Source of the DNA: Albifimbria verrucaria
Lineage: Eukaryota > Ascomycota > Sordariomycetes > Hypocreales > Stachybotryaceae
NCBI GenBank assembly: GCA_020081605.1
Contig: JAHREC010000018.1
Coordinates: 1,054,001-1,118,000 of the forward strand
Length of the DNA: 64,000 nucleotides
Direction of reading: 5' to 3'
A program made the position numbers and the translations under genes. Positions 33,756-46,189 of this stretch are shown here, one piece after another. Each line of letters begins with the position of its first letter. The stretch's first letter is position 1. The notes under the pieces were generated by a model. The model was not told the DNA's origin. It saw nothing but the letters and a program-made list of their open reading frames with translations, and did not search any database.

Positions 33756-34407
33756 GGAGGACCGGGAATGACGGCCAGCTGTGTAGAAAATGATACCTAG
33801 AAACATGCCTAGAAACACTCCACAATATCATCATGAGCATTTTGTAGCCTGCATTCCATGGTTATAATGCCATGGCCTATTTTCATAATTCACATATCTC
33901 TTCCACACCCATATGTCACCCACCCTCACACTCCCGTACCTTGACAGCACACGGGCAAAATGCAAAAGCACAAAACAAAAAGACCCATATAGCAAAAAGT
34001 TCACATGCCAACTGAGATGGACGAACAGAGAATCGAACTCTGGACCTTCAGCAGTCGCGGATAGCAGGTTCCACTTGTGCCAGAGACACACGATAGAATC
34101 GCCGTAATGCGAAGCCGACGTCATACCCCTAGACCACACGCCCAGTTGGATCGATTGGTGCTAACCGATCTTGGAAGGGAGCGAATTAATGTTCCCTATA
34201 CGGGGTGGCAGAGCGTGAGGGTGCAGATGGATAGATATTTGGAGGTTCGGTTCAGAAGCTCAGACGGGTTCTAAGTGGGTATTGTGGGCGGATTTGAAGT
34301 CGGCGTAGTACTCGTGATAGCATAAACGGCAAGGGGAAAAGAAAGAGTCAAGCAATGTTGGATTATGTATTCGAAAAGGTATCCTATTCACATAACAACT
34401 ACACCGT
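33756..34407. other. Intergenic region with tRNA-like sequence
   Basis: About 650 bases between two converging genes. It holds the tRNA-like sequence listed separately and no protein gene. Confidence 0.5.
34018..34143 (-). tRNA. tRNA-like sequence, possibly intron-containing or degenerate; anticodon unclear
   Basis: On the minus strand the 5' half begins GGGCGTGTGGTCTAGGGGTA, which carries an A-box-like D-arm, and the 3' half has a perfect T-arm CAGAG-TTCGATT-CTCTG followed by a partial acceptor strand TTCGTCC. The total of about 126 nt is roughly 50 nt too long, as an anticodon-loop intron would make it. The 5' anticodon stem GTCGG and loop CTTCGCA suggest TCG (Arg) or CGC (Ala), but the 3' stem (GCGAC) pairs imperfectly and the variable loop would be long. 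The acceptor stem has one mismatch and two G-U pairs. It could be a real spliced tRNA with sequence errors or a pseudo-tRNA. Confidence 0.45.
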
Positions 34408-36093
34408 TTAGATAGCCTTGGACGCCCGTGCCTTGTTCTCCCTATGACGCTTCTCCTTGGCCGCCGTCTTGCGGCGTGTCATCCACGACCTATTCAGGTC
34501 CCTTCTGTTCTCCCAGAACCAATCCTGGAAATCACTCGTGCCGGGCTGCGCTTGCGGCGCCGGCTCGTCGTCCTGGTCGTCCTCCTCTGCAACTTCGTCG
34601 TCAAACTGCTCCTGAGCGTGGTCCCTGCTGGCCGGTTCGGGCGCATCGTCCATGTCCTCGTCGGCGCCGTCGGGAGCCCAGAAGTTGCGCATGCGCGATG
34701 GGTGCGCTGTATCAGGCGTAGGCGCGGCACTGCGCACGTTGCGCCACTCAAAGTCTTGCCGGCTGTACGGCGTCATGGGTATCAGCTCAGAAGGCTGCTG
34801 CTCCGAGTTCTCTTCGTCTTCTGCGCCACCAAAGAAGCTGAAGGGCGCATCTTGGGCAGGCGTTTGAGCGGCGGCAGCATCATCGGCCTTGGGGCGCTTG
34901 TACAGAGCCTCGAGGGGATGGACCTTAGTAGCTGAGGGAGTGAGAGGGGTGGTATCTTGATCGTCAGACTCCGTGAGGAGCTTGAGGATATGGGTCTGAG
35001 AGGGTCGGCCTTGGTTGCAGATGTGGGTGTCACGTTTTGCACCACTATAGACACATCGGTGTTGATGCGGTCCTTCTTCTTCTGGGGCGTCTTTTCTTCA
35101 GGCTCTGCTGCGGCTTCAACCTCTTCACTTTCGCTTTCACCTTCGCTTTCGCTGTCATCCTCCTCTTCCTCATCCGACTCCGACTCTGAAGACGTTCCAC
35201 TGCTGCTCGTGCTATCATCGTCAGATTCAACAACGGGTTTCTTTGCGACAGCCTTCTTCTTCGGCGGTTGGGTGGCCTTGCGGGTGTCCTCCTTCACGGC
35301 CTCGACGACGTTGCCCTCTGCGTCAACCCATCCCTTGCCCTCCACAAATTCGACTGCTTGCTTGCTATCCGTCGCTTGCGCCGTGTGCTTCAGGAACGAA
35401 GGGAACTTTGTGGTTCTCTCAAACTCGTGAACTGTCACTTCTCTACCCTTGCCCTTCTTCTTTTTCTTCTTTGGCTCCTCGCTGTCGGGAAGGTTTACGG
35501 TAGAATTTGGAGGCACCCTTGTCTTCAAGAGGCATTCTTCCTGGTCCGTGTATTTCGATCTTGTTCGTTTGTGTTTCTCTTGCGTCTTGCCATCCTCGTC
35601 CTTCTTGCTCTTCTTCTTTCGCTTGTGCTCGACAGGCTCGGTCCATCCGCGCTTGACCTTGCGACCGTTCAGAGTGACTCCTCAATCAGATCGGGATCTC
35701 GCTTTCGCTTCTTGGATCCCTCTGGGTCATCCTTGGACCTCTTCTTGCGTTTCTTCTCTGGGACGTCTGCGTCTCCGGTCGGCTCCTTCAGCTCTTGTGG
35801 TCGGGCCTTGTCGACCTTGACCTTGGAGCCTTTCAGGACGGAGCCATTGAGCTTCTTCTTGATCTTCTCAGCCTCCATGGGGGCAGCTCGACGAAGCCGT
35901 AGCGCTTCTCGGGAAATGTCTCGATGGTGTGGAAAGAGATATTGCGGGCAGTCGGCAGAATGGAGGCAGGGATCACAATCTTTAAGAGATCCTGGTCGAA
36001 GGGAGAAATGTGCAGGCGTACGTAATCGTCTTGGCCGGCAGAGGTCGGTTGCGAGGAGGCGACAGGTTGCGACGAACCAGATCCCGCGGGCAT
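34408..36093 (-). CDS. Nucleolar RRM protein, Nol8-like
   Basis: A single-exon gene starting at 36093 (MPAGSGSSQPVASSQ). The N-terminal RRM-like domain runs from YVRLHISPFDQDLLKIVIP through KRYGFVELPP and MEAEKIKKKLNGSVLKGSKV. A long basic, nuclear-signal-rich stretch (KKRKKRSKDD, HKRKKKSKKDEDG) follows, then an acidic Ser tract (SSSGTSSESESDEEEED), and the conserved C-terminal part FSFFGG, MTPYSRQDFEWRNVRS, DFQDWFWENRRDLNRSWM and a basic end. This order matches fungal Nol8-type proteins of the nucleolus, inferred to act in pre-60S ribosome assembly. Frame changes at ggggg 35879-35883, cc 35680-35681 and ggg 35002-35004 each close with one added base. The family name is moderately sure, nuclear/nucleolar location more so. 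Confidence 0.8.
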
Positions 36094-36846
36094 TTTCGAG
36101 ATGCAGCTGAAAGATTGGGCGCGTGCCTGTGCAAGGCTATAAGCGCCGTGCTGCGATTAGAAAATAGAAATTCGGCAACGCGAAAAAGTCATGGCTGGCT
36201 CTGAAAAGGTAGGTGCTGCTGGAGGTGCATCTGATTGGCCACTAGTTGCATGCGCTTGCGGCCCAATTGGGCTACCCTGAACCGTTCGAGGCCCCGAGTT
36301 TTCAAGGTCCTACGCCTTGCAATTGTTACTGTTGGTTTCTGTGTCGCTGGTTAATTTAAGAGATGATTGCAATGGATATGTGTGTTTTTGTTTTTTTAGA
36401 AGTTTGCATAAAGACTTGCCTGTGTCTGTTCATCTGCGCTGCCTACCAACCTATGCGATGCCTAGCGAGCCACTTAGGCCTACTTACAATCAGGCCATTC
36501 TAGCACACGAAGAGTGAGTAAAGAATGGACGTGCAAAGACGAGTCTACCAATATTCAAACCTTGCTCTACATATATATACATACACCTGCACCTCATGAT
36601 CACATTGTATCAACGTCTCTCTAACATGCACAACAAAGCAATCAACTATACACCAACTCTCTCAACTCTCAGTTCATATACATCTAGTCCTAATAGACAA
36701 CATCAAGCCTCGTACAAGAATATTAATGCCTAATAGTCTAATCCTACACCCATATTGCAACATTCATTCATGACAATAATATACAAAACCCCCACCTGGG
36801 CAGAGTTGAGATGAAACATCCCATCCGGACGTCACAGCGCAAACAT
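36094..36846. other. Intergenic region
   Basis: About 750 bases holding the promoter of the Nol8-like gene and the 3' flank of the heme lyase gene. The right part is AT-rich; no gene is seen. Confidence 0.5.
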
Positions 36847-38008
36847 TTAGCCCCAAGGCTTGGTCGCGTTGTGGCGGAAGAACGGCTGGGGATCCTGCTC
36901 ACGCTTGTCGCCGCCAATCGCCTTCCACCACACGTCCGTACCCCAGCGAATCACTCGCTCTGCAGATCCGAGAGGAGTGGCAGCGGGTCGCACATCGAGG
37001 TAGAAAACAGGCTCGCCACTAGGCTCGGGTTCACCAGAGTAGTAATCGATAACGTAGCGGACCTCCTTCTCCTCTCCATTGACCTTTCGTGAGACGTACC
37101 AGTCATGTCGATCGAACGGCGGCTCAGTACTGCGTAAATGTCAGCAAATAGCTCGGTGAGCGTCAACGAAGGAAAGACTCACGCAAACTTGGACGGGTAG
37201 ATCCACCCCAGAACCTGCAGCATGGTGGCTCTGGGAGTCATGTCCTTTGGTCGACCCTGGAAGCGGATAAGAGTAGGAGTGGTGTCGTTTCCATCCCAGT
37301 TTCGATCCAGCTCTTCCTCCGCGTGTGCTTCGCCTCTCTTGCAGACTTGCCAGCCCCTGTAAAGACCACGGCCAAAGCGTTGCTCCCAGCCAAGAATCTC
37401 CTCCCAGGCGCCTTCGTTCAGGAAGTTGTGGACTGAGACCATGGACTCCACTGCAGTAACATCGGTATCAGTGTAACCCTTTCGCAGCAGAGCGTTGTAC
37501 ATCTGCTGGGGCGAGGGGTACTCCCAGTTGCCGTCGCCGGTGCTCTTGGGGATGGTGGATGCTTCTCGCGAAGTAGGCAGCGCAATCTTCTGGTCGGGCG
37601 CAGGCTTCTGCGACAAGTCAGGGAACATGTAGTTGAGAGGGTTCAGCTGAGAAAGAAGCGACTGAGGCTTCTCTTCGGATGGCGAGCCATGAGGAACAGG
37701 ACAGCCCGAGGCAGCCGGAGCTCGCGACTCGTGAGGGACTGGGCAGCCCGAGGCAGCAGGGGCGGCAGGAGTGGCAGGGCAGCGGGTGCCTGTGGTTGCT
37801 GAGGCTTCTGGCCGGGACTCAAGGCGTCGATGGTCTTGTTGTGCATTGGGCAACCGGGCTACTGTGTGTCAGTGAATGTCCTTGACCATGGGCAGCAGGG
37901 CCAACATACAGGAGGGTCGCGAGCAGCACGGGCAGCAGCTGCTACGGGCGGGTGCCCAGCAGGAACCTGCGCGACAGGAGTAGGAGGCTCAGCCCAGAAC
38001 CAACCCAT
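36847..38008 (-). CDS. Cytochrome c heme lyase (holocytochrome c synthase)
   Basis: Three exons: 37910-38008, 37183-37858 and 36847-37129, with GTATGT and GTGAGT donors. The enzyme attaches heme covalently to apocytochrome c in the mitochondrial intermembrane space. The N-terminus ([14 protein letters not shown]) is followed by three Cys-Pro motifs ([26 protein letters not shown]), the heme-binding signature of these enzymes. The catalytic domain contains [36 protein letters not shown], then [20 protein letters not shown] and [10 protein letters not shown], ending [13 protein letters not shown] and a short tail. A single frame change at ggg 37784-37786 (a C4 run on the coding strand) lies in the Pro/Gln-rich linker. 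Whether it serves cytochrome c, c1 or both is not visible. Confidence 0.92.
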
Positions 38009-38520
38009 CTTGAATGGATAATTAGGAAACGATGCAAGATGCAAGTGTTCCTAAAGAAAAAAAAGAAAGAAAAGTAGGGGTGGGCAAACGGGAGGATGAC
38101 GGGTGGTCCCCAGAACCTGGGTCTGGCGCAAATAAATTTGCTGGGCTTATCGATCAAACCCGATTATCGAATTGCAGATCGGAGAAAGTCGCGACTCGAA
38201 CTAAACAAGGCGCAACCACATGTTTATCCGACCAAGATCCGGCGAATCAGCACTGTCTCATTGGATAAAACGTATCCGCAGGTACTCTGTACAGTTGCGA
38301 AAATAAACGACGTCACCAAGTCTACCGGTGCAGTGTACACTACAACGTTAGTACCTGACTCTGCTCTGTGCATGTGCATGTGCCTCTACTACACTATAGT
38401 CTATACCACATCATCATCATCACCAACTGTTGGGTGCACCGGCGGGCACCTCGGCCGATCTGAACATGAAATAGACAATCGAATACTCGTCCCCATCCAT
38501 ATTCAAATCTTGCCGCTGCG
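38009..38520. other. Divergent promoter region
   Basis: About 510 bases between the heme lyase and the ADCK-type gene, two mitochondrial genes that share this spacer head to head. No gene is seen. Confidence 0.5.
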
Positions 38521-40642
38521 ATGAGGACCGTCTTCGTTTTCGGGAGGTTCGGCCTTCGTTCTGCTCTTCGGCAACACGTGCAACACACCCAGCCTGCGTC
38601 GCTTTTCCGTCGATTCCAATCGCAAGCTCGCCATGCGAAGCAGATACCCCGGAGGGCCGGGCGCACCGACCGAGTCTTTCTCCATGCTTCCATGGGCACT
38701 GCCACGGCGCTAGGAACTGCGGCCTTTGTCGAGCTTTCGCAAAAGGACAATGGCGGGACCGAGGAGACGGGTGAGATGCGCATGCTGGAGGCGTCACGAG
38801 AGGAAATACAAAAAAGGTCCAGGACAACGAAACAGGACTTCAACGGGCGGTGCATACGGTCGTTCTACTCATTGACCAGTACATATGGGAGCCACTTTGC
38901 ACAGGTGTTCGCTTCTTGCAGCTCGTGGGCATCTTTGTGCCCGTCATCTTCACAGTACCTGCCATCTGGTTCGGAGGCAGGCTGCCCGAATACAATAACC
39001 AAAGGAGCGGAACCATATGGTGGTATGGCTTTCTTGTGCAAGCCATGGAATGGGCAGGCCCTGCTTTCATCAAACTGGGCCAATGGGCAGCGTCCCGCTC
39101 CGACATCTTCCCTACCGAGATGTGCGACATCATGTCGAAGCTGCACTCCCATGCCCCTGCGCACTCGATGAGGGTCACCCGAAAGACGGTCGAGGCTGCC
39201 TTTGGTGGCCGCAAGTTCGAGGACATCTTTGAGGAATTCGACGAGACGCCGTTGGGTGTCGGTGCTATCGCCCAGGTTTACAAGGCCAAGCTGAAGCCTG
39301 ACCTCGTGGCGCCTCATGATGCCGATGTCACGGATAGAACGCACCTATTGTCGCATAGTGTCCGACGGAACGTCGAGACTGTACTCAAGAGCTCACCGAG
39401 AAGGGTTCCTTCAACATACGTCGCCGTCAAAGTCCTACACCCCACGTGGAACGAACTGTACGCCGTGACCTGAGAATCATGGGCTTCTTCGCCTCTGCGC
39501 TTAATATGATCCCAACTATAGAGTGGCTGTCGCTGCCAGACGAAGTTACTCAGTTTGGCGAAATGATGAGACTTCAATTAGATTTGCGCATAGAGGCAGC
39601 CAACTGGCAACTTTCCGTCAAAACTTCAAGGATCGCTCTACAGCCTGGTTTCCATACCCCTATACTGATTTTACCACACGTAACGTCTTGATAGAAGAGT
39701 TTGCACAAGGTATACCCCTTGCAGACTTTATGGAGAATGGAGGTGGTGTCTTCCAACATGACATCGCAGATGAGGGTCTTGACGCGTTCCTGAGGATGCT
39801 GCTCCTCGACAACTTTGTTCATGCCGACCTTCATCCTGGAAACATCATGGTCAGATTCTATAAATCAGCCCAACCAGATATCAGACTTCCCAAACTGCAC
39901 GAGAAGGGCAAGGTTCCCGAGTCAGCCGATGTTACCGAAGAAGTACTTGAAAGATTACGTCCCTACCGCCACCGAAAAGATGTTGCCGCATGGGAGGCCG
40001 AGCTAGCCAAGATTGATGCCGAGGGTTTCCGTCCGCAACTCGTCTTCATTGACACTGGCCTCGTCACAGAACTCAACGCGACGAACCGTCGAAACTTCTT
40101 GGATCTTTTCCGCGCCGTCGCCGAGTTCGACGGCTACAAGGCTGGCCACTTGATGTGCGAGCGTTGCCGTCAACCCGAAGCCGTGCTTGAGAAGGAAGTC
40201 TTTGCTCTAAAGATGCAGCACCTTGTGCTTAGCGTCAAGAGCCGGACTCTCGCTCTTGGCAATGTCAAAATTGGCGATATCCTGCAGCGCGTTCTCGGCA
40301 TGGTCCGCGAACATCATGTCCGGCTCGAGGGTGACTTCGTCAACGTCGTCATCAGCATTCTGCTGTTAGAGGGCATTGGCCGAAGCCTCAACCCAGATGT
40401 TGACCTGCTCAGCAGCTCCCTTCCCATTCTCAGGCAGTTGAGCGCCCAGAGCGGCGCCGAGATGGCCAAGCACGGCGACTTTTCCATGATTTGGCTCTGG
40501 ATGGGTCTGGAAACCAGACGTTTCCTACAGGGCAGTATTGAAGATGTAAGCAGATCCTTTCTTTCCAGCAAACACAGTCAGCTAACCCGGTTTACAGGTC
40601 GAGAGATGTGTGAAGTATGATCTCCTTGCGCCCAATGTATAG
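38521..40642 (+). CDS. ABC1/ADCK-family mitochondrial kinase-like protein (ADCK2/Cqd1-like)
   Basis: The N-terminus (MRTVFVFGRFGLRSALRQ) is Arg-rich and lacks acidic residues, as in a mitochondrial presequence, and a hydrophobic segment (FLQLVGIFVPVIFTVPAIWF) follows. The UbiB signature is present: AFIKLGQWAASRSDIFP with the KxGQ motif, LGVGAIAQVYKAK in place of a Gly-rich loop, VAVKVLHP, DNFVHADLHPGNIMV and FIDTGLV. The QWAASRxDIFP wording points to the ADCK2/Cqd1 branch; yeast Cqd1 affects coenzyme Q distribution. A short last exon starts at 40598 after an intron 40546-40597 and ends VKYDLLAPNV at 40640-40642. Frame changes at aaaaaa 38810-38815, cccc 39440-39443 and c 39604 each close with one added base. 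Confidence 0.88.
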
Positions 40643-41273
40643 ATATGTAAAGGTTCTAGAAGTACAAATGTTAAGAGGGAAGCATATATGGCGCACCGGG
40701 TGTTTGGGATAGAGCAATACACAACTCCCTAGAGTTGCAGGGAGGAAGGCGTGAGATAGATAGCATGCCGCTCAGTTTTCTATGTTACTCATTGAGCACA
40801 TCACATAGTATTTCATCTACGTACGCAAGCTAAGTTACATTAACTGCATCAAGTTTGTGGTGATACTGAAGTCAATTGTATTGCCAAACCAGATATGTAG
40901 AGACGCTTGCTACGCCCCGACAAAATCATATTATACTGACCGTCGCTTCCTGCTCTAAGGTACATACGCAACAAGTAATCATTTTCAACGCCTTTGCCAT
41001 CAATGACTTGTTCTACCACCCGCCTTGTTTAACTGACCCGATGCGGGTGTTGTTCAGGCACCCGTGCGTGCTTAGAATATTTATCTTCTTGCATTTGATA
41101 GGCCGCTAGTTTGGAGTTTTTATGAATGCTCTCGCTCTCAACTTTGATAAGTTATTTGGGGTTGGAAGATATTTCGGATCGCCCCGTTTCTGCTGCGCCC
41201 ATAGAGTTGATCATAGGCGTAGGCTATGCCCTGCATTGCCGGTTGTTCTCGGCTTTTAACTCGTAATGATTGC
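40643..41273. other. Convergent intergenic region
   Basis: About 630 bases between two converging stop codons; 3' UTRs expected, nothing else seen. Confidence 0.5.
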
Positions 41274-43092
41274 TCAATCAGCACTTGCGCTGAGCTCTGG
41301 GGCCTTTTCCCATAAACCTCTTAAGAGGGCCGCTGTGCCGTCTTCCTCGCCTCCAACCAAGCTCGAACCACTCAGTCGCTCATTCAATCGATTTACCTCT
41401 TCCTCATAGCTAGACCCGGCTCCATTCGTCCTGATAGAGTCTGGCCGCTTGGGTGTGACAGGTCGTCGTGCCTCAGGAAGGCTCACGTTACGAACATGAC
41501 GGGTTGCTAATTCCAGAGATCGTTTACTGTTGGTCGAACCAGTATTGATGCGCGGTATTCTCTTTGACTTATCCATGCCAGGAAGGTGGGTGAGTCGATT
41601 AAGAGACCGGGCAACTGGGTTCTGGTATCGCCGAACCACCAAATATTCCATGCCCGTTCGTTCCAGAAGCTTTCCCACACGAGGATCGCGGCTGCTGCCT
41701 CCATCGTAACCCGGACCGCCTACACCGATGAGTGGGCTCGCACCAATCACACCACCCACTCCGGCTACGGACTGGCCGGGCTCAATGACAGAGCTTGCGC
41801 GTTGTAAATTTAGCTTCTGCTGCGTGCGAGAAGTTTCTGCCGGAGGAGCCGCAACTTTTCTGGCGGGCTTAGGCATCAGAGTGCTATTGTCGCTGTCTCC
41901 CACAGGGGTGATATCGCCTGATTCTTGCGCTTGTGAAAAGCTAATCATCGAGCGTGGCCGGCGAGGTATGTCTTCTGACCGTACAGAGCCTCCTGCTGCA
42001 TGCCGGTAGAAGGACCCTCGCTAGTCACACCCGATCCCGGGGCCTCAACGAATCGAGACGTGAGCTCATCCTGACCACTAGCCGCCAACATGGGGAGTCG
42101 CGATCTGCTAAATCCGGGGACATCTTGGGAGGAGGGGCCAATGCAATGTCAGCTGACATTTGGGGAGGTGCTCCGTGAGATGGTGTGCGCTGTAGGAGGC
42201 GGGAGGTGAGATATTCCTTGTGCTGCAGGCGCGCACGCTCCGGAGACAGGATATCTTGCCGCGGCGATGCGCTAGGGGTTTCGGGCTGGGAGTCGGTTAC
42301 GTTGGCGACTGGCCGAAGCGAGGATTGGGCGCTGTTAATGGACCCTTTACGGGAGAGATATGGTGAATTCGAGCCACTAGCATCAACCCACTCGTCTTCT
42401 TGATCGTCGTCGTTGCCAAGATCGAAATGGACCTGACCTTTGTTGTGATGAGCTTGGGTGGTACTGCCGTTGGAGAGGCGCTTCAGTTTGTCCGAGGAGC
42501 GTGTGTGCTTGCCAACTTCGGCATGGGAACGATTGCGCTTGAGGCTGGAATGGGAGGCGCTCTTGGAGATGTTGCCGGAGGAGGTCTGGCGCGGCAGCTT
42601 CACTTCGCTGGTGGCGCGGCGGTGGGAGTGAATGGCAGAGGCGCGCTGCTGTTGTTGGTGGTGTGCGCCGGACTCGAGCTCGGTCGGAGGAGAAGTGATA
42701 CGTCGAGTCAGCTTCGCGCCAGGTGGCCCATGATGCTTGTGCAAGGCCTTGGTGGAGGGACGCGGGCATGAAAGCGACCGACGTGATGCTGCTTGTGATG
42801 GTGGTGATGCTGCTGTTGCTTTGGCCGGGAGGGCTGGTGGGAGGTGGTTGCGTCGCTGAGGGAATCGCTCTCGAGCTGTGTGAGGAAGTTCGTTTTGATT
42901 GGCCGCCAGATGATGCGGTGTCGATGTCCCGGTCTCGAGCCATGGTTGTTGCGTTGCGTCGATTCGGGCCTTAACTAGCAGCGATAATTCCTTCTTCCTC
43001 TGGTCCTGCAGCCTGAACTGAACCAGGCTGGGCTGGGCTGCAGGCGGGCGTGCCAATCCAAAGCTGTCAATGACCTGCGCCGTTTGAGCCAC
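41274..43092 (-). CDS. Ser/Arg-rich disordered protein, unknown function
   Basis: A single-exon gene starting at 43092 (MAQTAQVIDSFGLARPPAAQ) and ending at 41274, about 600 residues. The first 40 residues contain SLVQFRLQDQRKKELSLLVK, a likely short helix. The rest is disordered and rich in Ser, Arg, His and Pro. A short acidic motif (DLGNDDDQEDEWVDASGSNS) followed by SPYLSRKGS looks conserved. Near the C-terminus are KLLERTGMEYLVVRRYQNPV, then SLNRLTHLPGMDKSKR and EEEVNRLNERLSGSSLVGG. Frame changes at gggg 42092-42095 and near cc 41989-41990 both close with one added base. Many RxxS sites suggest control by phosphorylation (inferred). I do not recognise the family. Confidence 0.7.
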
Positions 43093-43903
43093 GGTTGAGC
43101 GCGGGTGAGACAGGCGTGAAGCCCGGTGAGGTCAGAGCCAGACAGATGGATGGACAGGGGTCTGTCTGGTCCGGAGCTCGTTGGGGTCAATGGGCGCTGG
43201 AAGGCAGGGCAGGGCAGGGCAGAGCTGCGGGTGCACCGGCTGCGGGGGCGGAGGGTAGAGAGAGCAAGTTTGTCGAGGTAGGGATGTCGGGCAGCCTGTT
43301 CACGGTGTTGAGCGACGAGGGAAAAACAGAGCAGAATTTAGGATGGAGGAATGAAGTTCCAGGAAGATAAGGCCGGGCAAAGGGTACAGGACGTAATGTA
43401 CCCAGCAATGTTCCAGAGAGCCAGCCGGGAGCGGTTTACGGCAACCACGAGAACGGCAGCGCCTGCCTAAAAGTTAGCCGAACGCCGGACCAAACCAGAC
43501 CAGACCAGAAGAGAAGAGACGTCTTCCTTTCTTCTTTTCTCCCTTACACAAACACGATGCCCTTGTTCATTCACTCAATTGTAACCAAACACTAACATTC
43601 AGTCGACAGCAATTGAATCCGAATGCATTCTGTGACCACAACCTCGTTGACGGGTACTTGATCATGGCCAAGAATACCCTGTCGTCATCAACCATCACTG
43701 GTCGTCTCGCGCTAACACAATACGTTACTCATGGCAAAATGGCAGCATATCAAGGGGTTGTGGGACAAAGATTCGTTTCTTTGGATGCTCATTATTTCCA
43801 TTCAGATCGTCAATGGCTGCCCTCCGAAGGCGCCTTCTCTCAAATATCACATAAAAGCTACCTGCACACACAAGAGCCCATGTTACCCATCCTCCCTACC
43901 TCT
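43093..43903. other. Intergenic region with short GGGCA repeat
   Basis: About 810 bases. A GGGCA pentamer repeats four times near 43202-43222. The left half is the promoter of the disordered-protein gene; no gene is seen. Confidence 0.5.
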
Positions 43904-44727
43904 TTATACCTGGGAGAAATTGCTAAACTCATGCCACTTCTTGTCTGAGGCCAACAATCCTTCCGTTGCCATCACGCCAACCTTCGCAGCGTCACGTCCG
44001 ATCAAAAGACGAGCCGGTGGCTCATCATGTTTGGAGAGTCGAATGATGGCATCCGCAACCTCACTGGGCTCCGACCACATCTCTTTGCCATCGACGATCC
44101 TCTTGAAGTAGCCGGCGACCAACGGTCTGTAGTCCTCGTGGAACCCTTCCGGATGCGAGAAGCCGTCCGCCATCTCGGTTTTCATGCCACCAGGCTCCAG
44201 GGTCGTGACTTTGATGTTGAACGGCGCAAGCTCGACAGCGAGCACGCCCGAGAAGCCTCCGATGGCCCATTTCGAACTCTGGTAGGCACCAAGGCCTGGC
44301 ACGGAGTTTCTCAACCCAATGGTGTTTACTTGAATGATGCGCCCGGACTGCTGCTTGCGCATGATTGGAATGGCAGCCTTGCTCGTGTGGACGACACCGT
44401 AGAAGTTGGTGTCCAACTGCTCCTTCAGGTCCTTGATGTCCATGTGCTCAATGGCCTCACCCCACTGGTACCGGCATTGTTTACAAGCACATCGATGCGC
44501 CCGAACTTTGAGATGGCTGAATCGAAAACACGAAGCACTTGATCATTATCCGCAACGTTGAGGTCGGCGGTGAGCACTCTATCAGAGCCATACTGCTCCA
44601 CAAGGTTGCTGAGCTGCTCCGACTTTCGAGCTGTTGCCACAACAGAGTCTCCAGACTTGAGGACAGCCTCTGCTAGAGAGCGACCGAGGCCGCGGGAGCA
44701 GCCGGTGATGAACCAGACTCGAGCCAT
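43904..44727 (-). CDS. Short-chain dehydrogenase/reductase, classical type
   Basis: Single exon, about 275 residues, normal for classical SDRs. The start at 44727 (MARVWFITGCSRGLGRSLAE) puts the TGxxxGxG NAD(P)-binding motif at the N-terminus; an upstream ATG at 44739 would add MISN. The DVLVNNAGT motif, the catalytic YQSSKWA (YxxxK) with the preceding Ser in the VNTIGLRNSVPG region, and EPGGMKTEM follow in order. The layout resembles the 17-beta-hydroxysteroid dehydrogenase-like subgroup; the substrate is unknown. The loop between the NNAG motif and HMDIKDLKEQLDTNFYG holds a frame change at cccc 44460-44463, one base short. Confidence 0.9.
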
Positions 44728-46189
44728 GTTACTAATCAAGTAAACTGGATCTAGAATTTATATAGAAGTTGAGATTTGAACTGAGGCGTACTGATGTCCT
44801 TCCAGCTGTTTAAGCTTCCATGACGTCCCCTTTATATACCTTGATGGATTCATCCGACCGGCATAACATCCAGTAGAAACCCCATCCGGACCACCCTAGC
44901 TCGAAACCTTTACTCTAGACTCGCCACGGACATGCGGTAAACCCATTCCTATCGTTTAGGTGACCTATAAGGATTGGAAATGAACATGGGTTAGACATCT
45001 GACCCCACAGTCTGGGACTAGCCAGTGTTGGTTACTGCTCACTGTTTACATTAAGTCCGGGCCCTTTGATCCACTAGGTTATCCAGAAGCCAACTCTTCC
45101 CATACACATGCCGGAAGAGAAGCTGAAAACCATTAGGTATTCGCCATTAGTATCTTGTTCGTTTTTAGAAGTGCCTGAGCCTGATTGCGTATACAGCGGT
45201 GAAGAAGAGGGAGGACCGGTCTATTGCAAGACAGGGTTTAAAGAGACTTGTGTAGTCAGTTACTCGTCGACAAAGCTCCTTCTTGACTATAGATGATCCT
45301 AAGAATTCCCCTTCCTATTCAATGATACTGTGTGTTGGTTCCCTAAAGCCATGAGTTCCGCCTATTCCTTGTTATGTTTGTGCAGGGCTACCATGGATGA
45401 TGTGACCGGAGAAGCATCCAGATGGGTATGTCAAATGGGATTTATCATCTCACAACCCAAAGAGCATCCGCAACAAGCGACCGACCAGGGTCCCCTCAAC
45501 AGGGAACCCTTAGAAAGAGCTGACATGGGCACTAGAGTTACATAGAGCATGGAGGCCGCATATGTGAACAACTCAAGGAGTTAAGACGTGGACATATCTG
45601 GGCAACGCCGAAGGCACGCGTCACCGCCGCTATAGCTTTACGTGGAAAAGGCCGTAGGGGCCCTTGTTTCATAGCCATGCAGATAGTTTCTGTGTAGTGG
45701 TGCCTTTGTCACCCTGCACGTACTAACCACATTATATGCTTTTTGCGGAATAGTGTGGCGGGGATATCGGAGGAGAAACAAAACAAATGCCAGAAATAAC
45801 GAGGAAACATTGCGCAATTAAATGAAAGTTCTAGAACAGACCAAAAGTTATGAGACTGTCTGAAATAACAAACAACACAAGGGATGCTGAGGCAGGAGTT
45901 CGGCAGGAGGTGCTGGTAGATGGGTCGGTCGCCTTAGCTTTGGAGTTGGGGAGTTAGAGTTGAACATGTCACATGACCTTCAATTTGAGCTGTTGGCTGC
46001 GATAAGCTATCTGACGCTATGCGATGTCCACGACGGTTGCATCATTAGAGCCGTCTGCAGCTATCCTCGGCATTGCACAGAACCCCGTCGCACCGAGAAC
46101 CGCGCTTTCACAACAGCCTGATACGTTGCAGGTCACTGATTAATCCCTGACGATCCAAGACTTACCAATCCTGCGCATCTACCGCCACC
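44728..46189. other. Divergent intergenic region; no gene seen
   Basis: About 1.5 kb between the SDR (minus) and SPF30 (plus). The largest open frame (45108-45296, 62 codons) has no recognisable motif or signal peptide. Promoters of both flanking genes are expected here. Confidence 0.5.

Noticed and set aside
45108..45296. Possible 62-residue protein, MPEEKLKTIRYSPLVSCSFL...
   Set aside because: It has cysteines but no signal peptide, and no codon or motif support; too weak to list as a gene.
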